This document shows, in pieces, positions 51,501 to 56,252 of a DNA stretch of 64,000 nucleotides. The notes under the pieces are model-generated. The model had not been told where the DNA came from and ran no database searches. It saw nothing but the letters and a program-made list of their open reading frames with translations. Made by a program: the position numbers and the translations under genes. Numbering within the stretch: the first letter of the stretch is position 1; each line of letters opens with the position of its first letter. The stretch comes from Sphingomonas sp. (GTDB lineage: Bacteria > Pseudomonadota > Alphaproteobacteria > Sphingomonadales > Sphingomonadaceae): contig NZ_JAPKNM010000006.1 of the NCBI RefSeq assembly GCF_026460985.1, forward strand, positions 37,979-101,978. Reading direction: 5' to 3'.

Positions 51501-51971
51501 GCCCGCGCTGCTGTCGGTCGCGCGGTCGAGCGCGGCGGTAGTGACGAGCAGGCCGCCGGTGCTGATCCGGGCATTGGCGCCGATCACCACGCCATTGGCG
51601 TTGTAGATCCAGATGTTGCCGCCGGCGGGGCCGCCCGCACCGATCATGCCGTTGAGGTTGCCGTTGATCGTGCTCGCCGCGCCCCCGACGCGGTTGAGCA
51701 CGATGTCGCTGCGGCTGGCGAAGACGAAGTCGGCGGTATCTCCGCCGTTGATGTCGAACTGGTCCCAGTCGATCACCGTGCGCGAGCCGTTGAGCGTCAC
51801 CGTGGTGTTGCCGCTCGCCTGGTTGATCACCGGCGCGGCGCCGTTGCTCTGCGCGGGCGCGGCGCCCTGAACGAGCTGCGCATGCGAAGGCGCGGCCCAG
51901 AGCGCGGCGAGCGCGATGGCGCCGATCGCCGAAGTGGCGAAGAGGCGGCTGCGGCGGCGGGGAGCGGACAT
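36591..51971 (-). CDS. giant TPS exoprotein (filamentous-haemagglutinin-type, with YDG/MBG-type repeats), about 5126 aa
   Basis: Signal peptide MSAPRRRSRLFATSAIGAIALAALWAAPSHAQ; N-terminal TPS-like domain QASGNTTVTLNGSRTVIDWDQFDINGGDTADFVFASRSDIVLNRVGG...NGNLNGMIGAGGPAGGNIWIYNANGVVIGANARISTGGLLVTTA; long beta-helix-like repeats; C-terminal DRTYDGTT...GADAGNYVVNATATD repeats. Confidence 0.92.
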   Translation of the reverse strand: MSAPRRRSRLFATSAIGAIALAALWAAPSHAQLVQGAAPAQSNGAAPVINQASGNTTVTLNGSRTVIDWDQFDINGGDTADFVFASRSDIVLNRVGGAASTINGNLNGMIGAGGPAGGNIWIYNANGVVIGANARISTGGLLVTTAALDRATDSSAGGFLDGSSTSFGFSGAADGTGIDVRAGAQVNAHGGAIALIAPIVTAASGSSVTANGNGNVLVGSASSYRVTFRPTGTDDFDLLSFEVANGADGAGSAAEAINLGGDISGNRVLVAAVSKSGLAASILNTGTITATTAATDETGAIVLSANHNIVNGAVEAAPVAGSIGTGFVTTVGGALAGPSVTAAATEGLMLRSDVNAAGGTVDLRSDNGDIRQFAGVITADTVTAAAHTGLNFNSFSANRVTRLGALTTDTGDIAYIGDEDTLELTGMISAPGKVTLGARDYINTTTGLITAGSLELFLGGGGAFKVNGDANLGSGLSNGAVTIQATGNITLANEFNLALGDQLTLTAGNAINETTGFISGGGSVTATAVNALNLGQANQVSSFTATSSSGGGVNLRAGGTFSIVGGGTSGTLDATSDTGNISGTGVDVSRLTASAAAGSIDFSANTNAVRALGNVTAGGSVWISSSHGLSLTGNISGADVNLSAQSLTQAAGTSISAGHDITLNATAGAIDQDATASLHASNWLEAHANTDVLLRGTNDLGYNDPYITAGAGADVTIRSVGGFVYHSYGTNVGTLTLISDAGDIRQFGGLTATTLVARAATGINLNAPGGASNAVTTVNELTTASGDITFLEGNGFDIAGNIGAPTGTVSLGTNGTITTSAGKIDADTLTVTAGGGAVLRAAGDIKLGAVNTNSGGDFSLTADGGIDATGYVNAGTSNVTLGSGGAITRTGGTFSAGKITANAVGGIDIDNIGNALIWAASTGGGDINLSGDSDVYVKIDTAGDLTIDAGGYSGNNDSVTARSVGINAANGIYLFDQTGTVGSYRYLTSSGGAIDVENKGDIVLAGDVTANTPGNYVRLNSSQNSLLQNSGTISSYSVELKAAGAVTQSADARVVTGDAGLSFTGTDVTLAGANEFPWLSLYSVSRDLTLRAVGNLDMSGASNMVSGGRDLTLISDTGNIIGGYVDADKLTATATNGSLTFTYGYNQIRSLGTLTAKSTAGTDINIFTDTLLGLTGDIAGGGVNIYATQGINQTAGAITADRLATGTSGNLLLGGANDFGALTDFGHGNGTNVTIRNLGSIVLPTTPNTFGTLTLTSDTGSISQTGGLTANTLVAHAATGIGLNSTANDFTRLAGIATGAGDVRIRDTGSLAVDGNITAPGTVLLSTTGAITTTSGKIDADTLTVVGTNATLATAGDIKLGGVGVNSGFTLTADGGIELTDNLTAIGVSLSAVAGAITQSGGTISATTGGFSAAGDVTLGAGNHFTNFFGTSTGGGNITLNNAGAGGIVVGLNTTGSATVTAGGNLSSGGITVDSLSVSAGHIDLTNSVDVNSFTNLVAAYGDVLVTNNGSFTIAGDVSASKAGLRTVDLRATGGAISQIAGTISSHDLQLRAAGDVTQSGTGRIDANASYFQGANLDLMGANSFGTATPTGINVGGTVRLNGSALRLNFMTPAGDVTLTSSGDISTSGGIQASSLTATAGGQISLEDPANQIGTVHGLRGTRVALGSSTGFTVDGDVTATAGNVILQATSGNLSQTAGTISGVGVSLRADAGAILQSGTGKVLATAFLTAIAQDDILLGGANDFDYAASGFSYGAGSDVTIRNRGGINFTGGTVGALSLTSDTGAITQTGAITADSLAASGGTGVTLANAANAFATIGAIANTGSGGVSLVTTTGLNLHGNIAAGGQTVSLKSGGAINQTGGAITAGTLSLNAAGSIDLIQNYVSRLGKVTAGGTFQTGQMSSGVLELTDDITAGSQIVLTNSAGINQTGGKITSGGNLFLNAGTLTANGDNFASGFTRLNIGSGSYRSAGDALLWLAATGNVSIVSTGSITFSANGASVGDTLNLDAANGIGMAGPGASVDFNHLGTIINRSTGGITLTSTGAMDLTGNVTAAGQAVSLTAAGAITQDVVHSAITTDSLQAIGTAGISLLGANDVGSINLDAGGNDLRFRNLGDIVIGVVNAAGHAIELASDTGSVTQDWTTGALIGSLTVRAAGAVNLLATNNQIEHLDVTSGGNVGIATGGSGYGGIMTVDRIDAAGHQVSLNNSAGAINGGNITADLLYFFALGADLTTANNVRTLNAHTSSLDLAFTNTGDLLIDMIVSPGADVSLRSEQGAITQNSNALVALGGLTAYGRDGIALAGTIERIDGLSAGPGADISLSSDHALDIAGDITARNVELLSNAAPSVTNPTGGMITQSGGAITADRLIARARGDVALDGSNAIAGLGWTVSTTGNVHVKTGGALDLGDLVQASNGTVTFEAGSLNQSGGHIETGSLDVAATGAVSLGMTNLVAAGGTVSLSGSDIEFRNDSSVRLGTIAQSGTAGGIDLTSVNGSITQVNGGSITGAFLTARGINQLELAGNNHVARIGDLIAQGGVVNFLGHGDFALTGDIVAAAVVQLASDAGTITQTGGSIRTGTLNLSADNAYLDQANAVDVLGGISVAGDFTFRNAGDIQVFSDITGQYAGLHSDTGSITQYGGRILTSRVDLSADGSIALTSSGNAFNYIDNVVSAHGDVTLVTNSDIYSANLISAANGTADLTVGRITADAVVANLLNVDAAGDVEMTGDNVIAHLGNISGDNISLAVGETDITGWLQGTNSIAFVRSGLASDFALTMVSGGLITTPMISLSNTGTAGTATLDNIATPSGTLELNLNFNGDASISAFGSALSLNNAIVDGDLLIRGGNGITNTGAGANISGTLDATALSGNISLLFGADRVGHFGNITAGPGTVSLSAENVSLAGNVVALGGFRADATGGSVTQSAGSVITAASVAGSATGGDMLLGGNNLVGTINGLSATGNLAFKTSGALDIAGALAAGTGSTMTLTAGGNIGASGGGLSGGTLSVTAAGSVDLSGVNSNFGYLGDVSATSFALHNTAYLTLSGIQNVSGTMSLVVDSALMQNSGHVVADTLNLTTIGSVWMTNDNRVNTLGVSAIPSGGFVFNNEQNLTLSGLLDAASTVMLWVDGDLTAATGIRAGAGLAITANGIDAGALEAGGRLELYGGTHAVNLGHLTSSGDLWVLGSGPVTIGAIDMLGMDGAGNGFNVRVTGSDITLGAVGAITSANYLTYAAGITPGSVSIEATGNARVALNDLNAVTSITASGDVDARSLNQLLLGDVSGANVTLVAGADLQANSVTVPGTYSITAADFGAGAFNILGNPLDIAITDTSGDLNLSGAIAARRDLTVTAQAGDVLGATARLGAGLGEDGTLRVNGANIALLEASGLYDVALVATGTIDAHIVSVGRNYTLSGTSILDGALAPVGAQAGVLNLSSAGDLDLGGGQLVYAGGITFNVQGLLRNGALRSTGSWVSGLADAVDLDEIRASDQIDSLARNGAFRVFHMASDAGFVSVRGTSVDVLGSVEAASDIRLVGVNGDARAGYATWGRDMEIRATNGDAVLRQANLTGAFGSLTLQANGGTAILGADTAVGIGTDRWFESAAGSAGSAFITGDVGAFVNLDHSAVIGSISGADVAITIANGDLTLGQLTGTDGGRVHVENGSLTIGGATVTGGVLDLQADGDLVAQGALGGLATYLTAGALLDTRAAAVTGINHLELTGGEIRAGALESSGDIDAISTAGALSADSVHSTGGDAIFSAHADLNLGSVVANGGQLQAGGNATLRAIAAPDGFALVALGGVTLGADTVDLITGGNTLVTGGSLGGCACGTGGATVTALGGDVRVNLLSATGVFDTIASAIDGDAIVHVATGDLGINALAGHDIAVTLPGGTLTVMTPVSSGGDYALTARDFAGNALDPSFGGTATALGNLTIIDLLGDLGANGTLTAAGNIHVEAQGGGLTGTLRLLAGGDVGVTGQGIRLGDVAGRDVTLDAGNAAIDLVGTATVDRDYSLTGGSFSVAALTPGGSRTGTMSVNAANDFDLAGVHLQYNGNVFVHSLGAVRGGDISAGGGIQLTAQGVDLGALSAGTQLGIQAGNGGATIARAQGGDSIDIRTATGDIGLGAASFTGTVGNVLSLTADTGTVRLGSVDAASITAGNVFTGAGSSVRAILNAGGDLVVNLASSGELYELRGSNARIAVQNGDLSIGTIEAGRLDLTANGDVGIGNSGIGTLGTIAVANGDFSLTNLASLDIAGTLDVRNGAVDLRLTDPGSNLTQSSGVILAQRLTGSVAGMATLGGDNEVDTLGAFATRGLVFNNRTALAIGGLVDGTTGAVTIRSHGGMTIDAAGSVRSGASGDAILLASDGAFRNLAGADALDAQDGRWLVYSQAAGNAGASDPANDFGGLAGRSYYGSAYDFDTGSFAAAPNAGNRFIYGYRPVLTVTPDSLRVTYAGAIPALTATVTGLVNGDSAANAWSGAAGFSGAGRNAGSYAVDATLGSLASDMNYAFAFGTGTLVIDPRVITAALVADDRTYNGNTDATGHIVLAGVLGADQVSASGNYAFDSRNAGTRTVTATGIALSGADAGNYVVNATATDLADILARIVTATLTANDRTYDGTTAATGALALSGVLAGDDVALVSGGMVFDSRNAGTRSATATGIALTGADAGNYVVNATATDMADILARAITATLTASDRTYDGTTDATGTLALAGVLGADQVSASGNYAFDSRNAGTGRTVTASSIALSGADAGNYVVNATATDLADILARAITATLTANDRTYDGTTATTGTLALNGVIAGDTVGVTSGGMAFDGRNAGTRTATATGIALTGADAGNYVVNATATDLADILARAITVTLTANDRTYDGTTGATGTLSLAGLVAGDQAGVTGSIAFDSRNAGERIATASGLVLTGADASNYVVGGTATDIATILRRAITGTAIADSRIYDGTAAATGRIALDGVLAGDVVSAAAAYAFADPNAGTNRIVSVNGLTIGGADAGNYSVTLSNNPVTADILRRPVAVMADDLVKLFGQPDPAFTWRVTAGSLVGGDAFTGALTRAPGEQPGAYAISQGNLALSANYLLTVTPGSLFVRFTSSGADASDALKELRPYRGFATNDDPSANLEGDTGEE
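36940..38440 (-). repeat. about six tandem YDG-type repeats (~83 aa, ~249 nt each) in the exoprotein
   Basis: Repeated TATLTANDRTYDGTT.ATGTLALAGVL..D.V...GG..FDSRNAGTRTATATGIALTGADAGNYVVNATATDLADILARA. Confidence 0.85.
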
Positions 51972-51982
51972 GCTGGATTCCC

Positions 51983-53692
51983 TCAGAAGATCGAAGCGGA
52001 AAGGCTGACGAGGAAGCGATCGGCAGGGCGCGGGGTGGCGGGCGCGAGCCGGTCGAACGGGTGCGCCCATGCGGCGTCGAGCGCGATCCACGGCCCAAGC
52101 TGGGCGCGCACGCCAAGGCCCGCCGAGCGCAGCGTGGCCACGCCCGCGCCGGGACCGATATTGGTGAGCCGCACCGCGTCGACGAAAGCATAGGGGCGGG
52201 CCGCGGCCTGCTTGCCGAGTGCTACGGCCACGCTGCTGAGTTCGAAGGTCGCGCCCAGCGCGCGATCGCCCGATGCGGCGGACGGATCATAGCCGCGGCC
52301 GATCGACAGGTTGCCGGCCGAGAACTCCTCGTACGAGAGGAGCGGCGTGTCGGTATATTGCCAGCTGCCCGACACGGTGCCGACCAGCGGCCCCGCGATC
52401 CGCCCGGCGACCGACAGCTCGGCGCGGAACACGCCCGCGTCCGGGTGCCCCCCGAACCGCGACGCGACCGGATTGCCGAAGGGTGTGGCGCCGAGGCCGT
52501 TCAGTCCCTTGCGCAGCTCGATCGAGCCGGTGGCCGCCACCGAATGGCCGGCCAACTCGCGCGGTGCCCAATGCCCGTCGAGATGGAGGAACAGGACACG
52601 CAGCTTGTCGTCGGTCAGCGTCGCGATGCCGCCGCCGAACTCGACCTTCTGGTCGATCCATTCGAGCCCGCCCGACAGCGTGAGGTTGTGTCGGCGATGC
52701 CGCACCAGCGGGTAATTGAGCCGCGCGCTGCCGGCGAAGCTGTTGCCGAGGAGATCGAGCGCGGCGACTGCCCCGCCCGGCCTGGTCCGGGCCAGCGAGC
52801 CCGACAGGTCGAGCGAAAGCCCCTCGCCGCCCAGCTTCACGCTTTCGGTGACCTGGAGCACGCGCTGCTCGGTGCTGCCGAGCGTGCCATAGCCTATGAT
52901 CGAGGTACGTTCGCCGAGCGGCGTGAAGCTGTTGTAATCGACCCGCGCGGTGGCGAGCTCGCGGCCGATCGAGATCGAGCCATGGTCGTTGACGCTGAAG
53001 CTCGCGGTGACGGGGATGCGCGAGATCGCGATGTCGAGGTCGACCGCGCCATTGCCCGCCGCCGCCTGGCGGAGCGAGGCCTGGACGCGCACGCCCGGAA
53101 TGTCCGAGGCGAGCAGCAGATAGCGCTGGGCGACGTTGAGGTCGAACGGCGCGAGGCCCCTGAGCTTGTCGAAGTAGCGCGTGACCTGACGCTGCGCAGG
53201 GCCCGCGTCGCCATGATAGTTGACCGAAGCGATGTGCGCCTCGGTCACTTCGAGCGTCAGGCGGCCCTCGCCGATGCGCTGCTCGGGGATGTTGACCGCC
53301 GCAAGGATCCCACGGCGCAGGTACAAAGCCGCCACCCGGTCGCGGATCGTGCAGATCGCGCTCACCGGCAGCTCCTGCCCGGCAAGATCGTTCCAGGCGA
53401 GCGCCAGCCGGTCGTCGGCCAAAGCGAGCTTGCCGTTGCCGCCGCGGAAATCGACGCCCTCGAGCGTGAACTTCAGGTCGCTGCCGGCGAAGGGGCATGG
53501 CCCCGTTTCCATGTCGCGGAACAGCTCGCCGCGCGGCGCGGCGGGGACCGGCGCCTGGCGCGCGGGATTGAGTTCCTGCCGCGAAGGCAAGGTCTGCTGC
53601 GCCTGGGCCTGCACGGCGATCGCCGCACCCGCCAGCAGCAGCGCGACCGCAATGGGCCTTCGCCCGCAAACGGCGTGACCGGAACGCGTCAT
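51983..53692 (-). CDS. TPS outer membrane transporter (TpsB; ShlB/FhaC/HecB family)
   Basis: POTRA-type FTLEGVDFRGGNGKLALADDRLALAWNDLAGQELPVSAICTIRDRVAALYLRRGILAAVNIPEQRIGEGRLTLEVTEAHIASVNYHGDAG; C-terminal ...FLVSLSASIF. Confidence 0.88.
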   Translation of the reverse strand: MTRSGHAVCGRRPIAVALLLAGAAIAVQAQAQQTLPSRQELNPARQAPVPAAPRGELFRDMETGPCPFAGSDLKFTLEGVDFRGGNGKLALADDRLALAWNDLAGQELPVSAICTIRDRVAALYLRRGILAAVNIPEQRIGEGRLTLEVTEAHIASVNYHGDAGPAQRQVTRYFDKLRGLAPFDLNVAQRYLLLASDIPGVRVQASLRQAAAGNGAVDLDIAISRIPVTASFSVNDHGSISIGRELATARVDYNSFTPLGERTSIIGYGTLGSTEQRVLQVTESVKLGGEGLSLDLSGSLARTRPGGAVAALDLLGNSFAGSARLNYPLVRHRRHNLTLSGGLEWIDQKVEFGGGIATLTDDKLRVLFLHLDGHWAPRELAGHSVAATGSIELRKGLNGLGATPFGNPVASRFGGHPDAGVFRAELSVAGRIAGPLVGTVSGSWQYTDTPLLSYEEFSAGNLSIGRGYDPSAASGDRALGATFELSSVAVALGKQAAARPYAFVDAVRLTNIGPGAGVATLRSAGLGVRAQLGPWIALDAAWAHPFDRLAPATPRPADRFLVSLSASIF

Positions 53693-53799
53693 CGAAAGGC
53701 TTTCGTCCTGAGGAAACACGGGAGCGGAAGGCCATGCGCGCTCTGAACCGGAGCCGGCGATCCTGCGCGTGGCTTGTATCGACGGCGAAACCGGGCGTC

Positions 53800-53819
53800 T
53801 GTCGCTACTAATAGTGACA
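53800..53819. promoter_or_regulatory. 20-bp inverted repeat upstream of tpsB
   Basis: TGTCGCTACTAATAGTGACA; arms 7/8 complementary, 4-nt spacer. Confidence 0.6.
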
Positions 53820-54051
53820 GCAGCGACATGACGTTACGGAAAGCGCGATTCTCATGCGCGCAAGCGCAGTCCTTCGGAGGAGCGCCATGGGCGCTCCCCC
53901 GCATGTTTCGACGTGTCATCGACCCCTTCCCTTCGCCGCGTCGGTCGTTGCAGCGCCGCGCGGACCTGGATGCCTAGGCAGGGGCGGAAGGAGCGGATAG
54001 CTCCCATATGGGAGGGGGTGCCGACCGACGGCAGGTCGCATCGACATTCAA

Positions 54052-54178
54052 ATCCTCCCCCGCCAGGGGGAGGTGTCAGCCGCAGGCTGACGGAGGGGGA
54101 GGACGGCGACTCACTATCGGCGTGATTCCTCCCCCTCCGTCGCGCTGCGCGCGCCACCTCCCCCTTGCGGGGGAGGAT
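54052..54178. repeat. palindrome-ended repeat, family B copy 3
   Basis: atcctcccccgccagggggaggtgtcagccgcaggctgacgg...cacctcccccttgcgggggaggat. Confidence 0.85.
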
Positions 54179-54203
54179 CAAGAAGGCCGAATATCGATAC
54201 GAC

Positions 54204-55376
54204 CTAGCTCCGCCGGATCGAAGGTACCGACATGGCCAGGCGGACGAGATCGAGCTGGCGGCGGCAGCCGGTCTTGGCCTGGACCGTCTTGAGCCGGGTC
54301 CGTGCCGTCGAAAGCTGGATGCCCAGTCTCTCCGCCGCCTCGTTCAGCGGCACGCCGGCGACGATTTCGCCAGCCAGCCGCTCCTCGGCCGGCGAGAGGC
54401 CGAAACGACGCGCGATCCAGGCCACCGCATCCGGCGGCGTGTCGTCCGGGTCCGAGAGGACGAGCAGCACTTGCCCCACCGCGGCAGGCAATCCGAACTC
54501 GGCACTCGCGACCGGCCACAGCATCGCGTGGAACGGCGAGCCGCGCCGGCGCCGCGGCAGCATCACGCCCACGGGACCGGTATCCTTATGCACCACACCG
54601 TCCGGCAGCGCCCGGCACGCGGCAATGGCATCGTCGAGCGCGCGGCTGCTCTTGTCGTCGAAGCTTTGCGGCCGGCCGAAGCGGTTGAGCGTGATTCCGT
54701 CATCCTGCGCGACCAGCAGCTCGGCTCGGCGGTTCATCGTCGCGACGCGGCCGTCGCGATCGAGCACGAAGGCAGCATGCGTCCACCCGTCGAAGACCGC
54801 CCGCGGCGCCATCGCCGCCGACTGCGCCTCGATCAACGTCCGCCGGAGCTTGAGCGCGCGGCGCAGATGCGGCGCGAGCAGGCCGAGCAGCACCATCTGG
54901 TGATCGCGCCGCGCCTCGTCGTTCACGCGGTCGGCGAAAGACAGCGAAGTCCAGCCCTGCGGCTCGCGTTCGAGCACCATCCCGGTGCCGTGATGGCCGA
55001 GCCGATGCGGGCGCATGAAGTCGTTGTAATGCTCGGTCCGGAACAGCTCGGCCTCGCTGATGATCGTCTCGGTGCGCGTGGGCAGGCCGATCCGGTTGCG
55101 CGGCACGAAATCCACGAATGGGCTGTTCGAGAAATAATACGCGGCATAGTCGCGAAGCGCCGCCTCGGGATAATTGACCACGACGTTGAGCTCGGCAGCG
55201 GTGTCCCTGCTCTCGTGGCTGAAGAGCATGATGGTCAGGTCCGGATAGACCGCCTCGATCCGCTCGACGAACGGACGCCAGAGGTTCGGATCGAGCGCCG
55301 CCTCGTAGATGCTCCCCACCAGGTCCGCCACGAGCATGGGAGTGAGGGGTTCCGGGCGGGGCATTACGCGACTCAT
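54204..55376 (-). CDS. LuxR-family HTH transcriptional regulator
   Basis: C-terminal RRFGLSPAEERLAGEIVAGVPLNEAAERLGIQLSTARTRLKTVQAKTGCRRQLDLVRLAMS; start uncertain (55412/55376/55364). Confidence 0.85.
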   Translation of the reverse strand: MSRVMPRPEPLTPMLVADLVGSIYEAALDPNLWRPFVERIEAVYPDLTIMLFSHESRDTAAELNVVVNYPEAALRDYAAYYFSNSPFVDFVPRNRIGLPTRTETIISEAELFRTEHYNDFMRPHRLGHHGTGMVLEREPQGWTSLSFADRVNDEARRDHQMVLLGLLAPHLRRALKLRRTLIEAQSAAMAPRAVFDGWTHAAFVLDRDGRVATMNRRAELLVAQDDGITLNRFGRPQSFDDKSSRALDDAIAACRALPDGVVHKDTGPVGVMLPRRRRGSPFHAMLWPVASAEFGLPAAVGQVLLVLSDPDDTPPDAVAWIARRFGLSPAEERLAGEIVAGVPLNEAAERLGIQLSTARTRLKTVQAKTGCRRQLDLVRLAMSVPSIRRS

Positions 55377-55451
55377 CTCCGCTGGACCAGCTCGAAAGGC
55401 TAATGCCTGCATAGCTTCTGAACAATTGTAACGTTGGCGAAATCATGCGTA

Positions 55452-55471
55452 TGTCGCTATTATTAGCGACA
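55452..55471. promoter_or_regulatory. 20-bp inverted repeat in divergent LuxR/response-regulator intergenic region
   Basis: TGTCGCTATTATTAGCGACA; 8-bp perfect arms, 4-nt spacer; 17/20 identical to 53800..53819. Confidence 0.65.
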
Positions 55472-55581
55472 GGCGGCTGGCGGGACCGATGGTAGAAGGG
55501 CGGAACAGGGGCGTCGCCGGACGCTCGTCCGATCGCCGATCCGGCCGCGCCCCGGCGCGCGGGCCGCTCCAGGATGTCCCG

Positions 55582-56250
55582 ATGCCCGATTCCGTACCGC
55601 CGCTGCTCAAGGTCGCGCTGGTCGAGGACGACATCGCCTTCCAGAACAGCTTCGCCGCCGCGCTGGAAAGCGCGAGCGACATGGTGCTCATCGGCATGGC
55701 GCACAATGTCGCCCAGGCCAGCGCGATGCTCCGGAACGACCCGCTGGACGTGCTGGTGATCGATCTCGGCCTGCCAGACGGATCGGGCATCGACGTGATC
55801 CGCGCCGCGCACGCGGCCTGGCCCGAATGCGGGATCATGGTGAGCACCACCTTCGCCGACGAGAAGCACGTCATCGCCTCGATCGAGGCGGGCGCGGCCG
55901 GCTATCTGCTCAAGGACAGCTCGCCCGAGAAGATCGTCGACGAGATCCGCGCGCTCCATGCCGGCGGCAGCCCGATCAGCCCGCGGATCGCGCGCCAGAT
56001 CCTGTTGCGCTTCCGCCCCGCGGAGCCTGTCCGGCAACTGCCCGAGCCTCCGCTCACCTCGCCGCTGTCGCCGCGCGAGCGCGAGGCGCTCGAGCTCATC
56101 ACCAAAGGCTTCAGCTATGACGAGATCGCCGAGCTGATGCAGGTCTCGCGGAACACGGTGATGACCTTCGTCCGGCGGATCTACCAGAAGCTCGAAGTGC
56201 GCTCGAAGGCCGAGGCGATCTACGAGGCCCGCAGCCACGGAATCCTGTAG
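55582..56250 (+). CDS. NarL/FixJ-type response regulator
   Basis: LKVALVEDDIAFQNSFAAALESASDMVLIGMAHN...DVLVIDLGLPDGSGIDVI...LSPREREALELITKGFSYDEIAELMQVSRNTVMTFVRRIYQKLEVRSKAEAIYEA. Confidence 0.92.
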   Translation: MPDSVPPLLKVALVEDDIAFQNSFAAALESASDMVLIGMAHNVAQASAMLRNDPLDVLVIDLGLPDGSGIDVIRAAHAAWPECGIMVSTTFADEKHVIASIEAGAAGYLLKDSSPEKIVDEIRALHAGGSPISPRIARQILLRFRPAEPVRQLPEPPLTSPLSPREREALELITKGFSYDEIAELMQVSRNTVMTFVRRIYQKLEVRSKAEAIYEARSHGIL

Positions 56251-56252
56251 AC

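Noticed and set aside
15533-54178. Family B repeats considered as a CRISPR array
   Set aside because: Copies are dispersed tens of kb apart, palindromic and without spacers.
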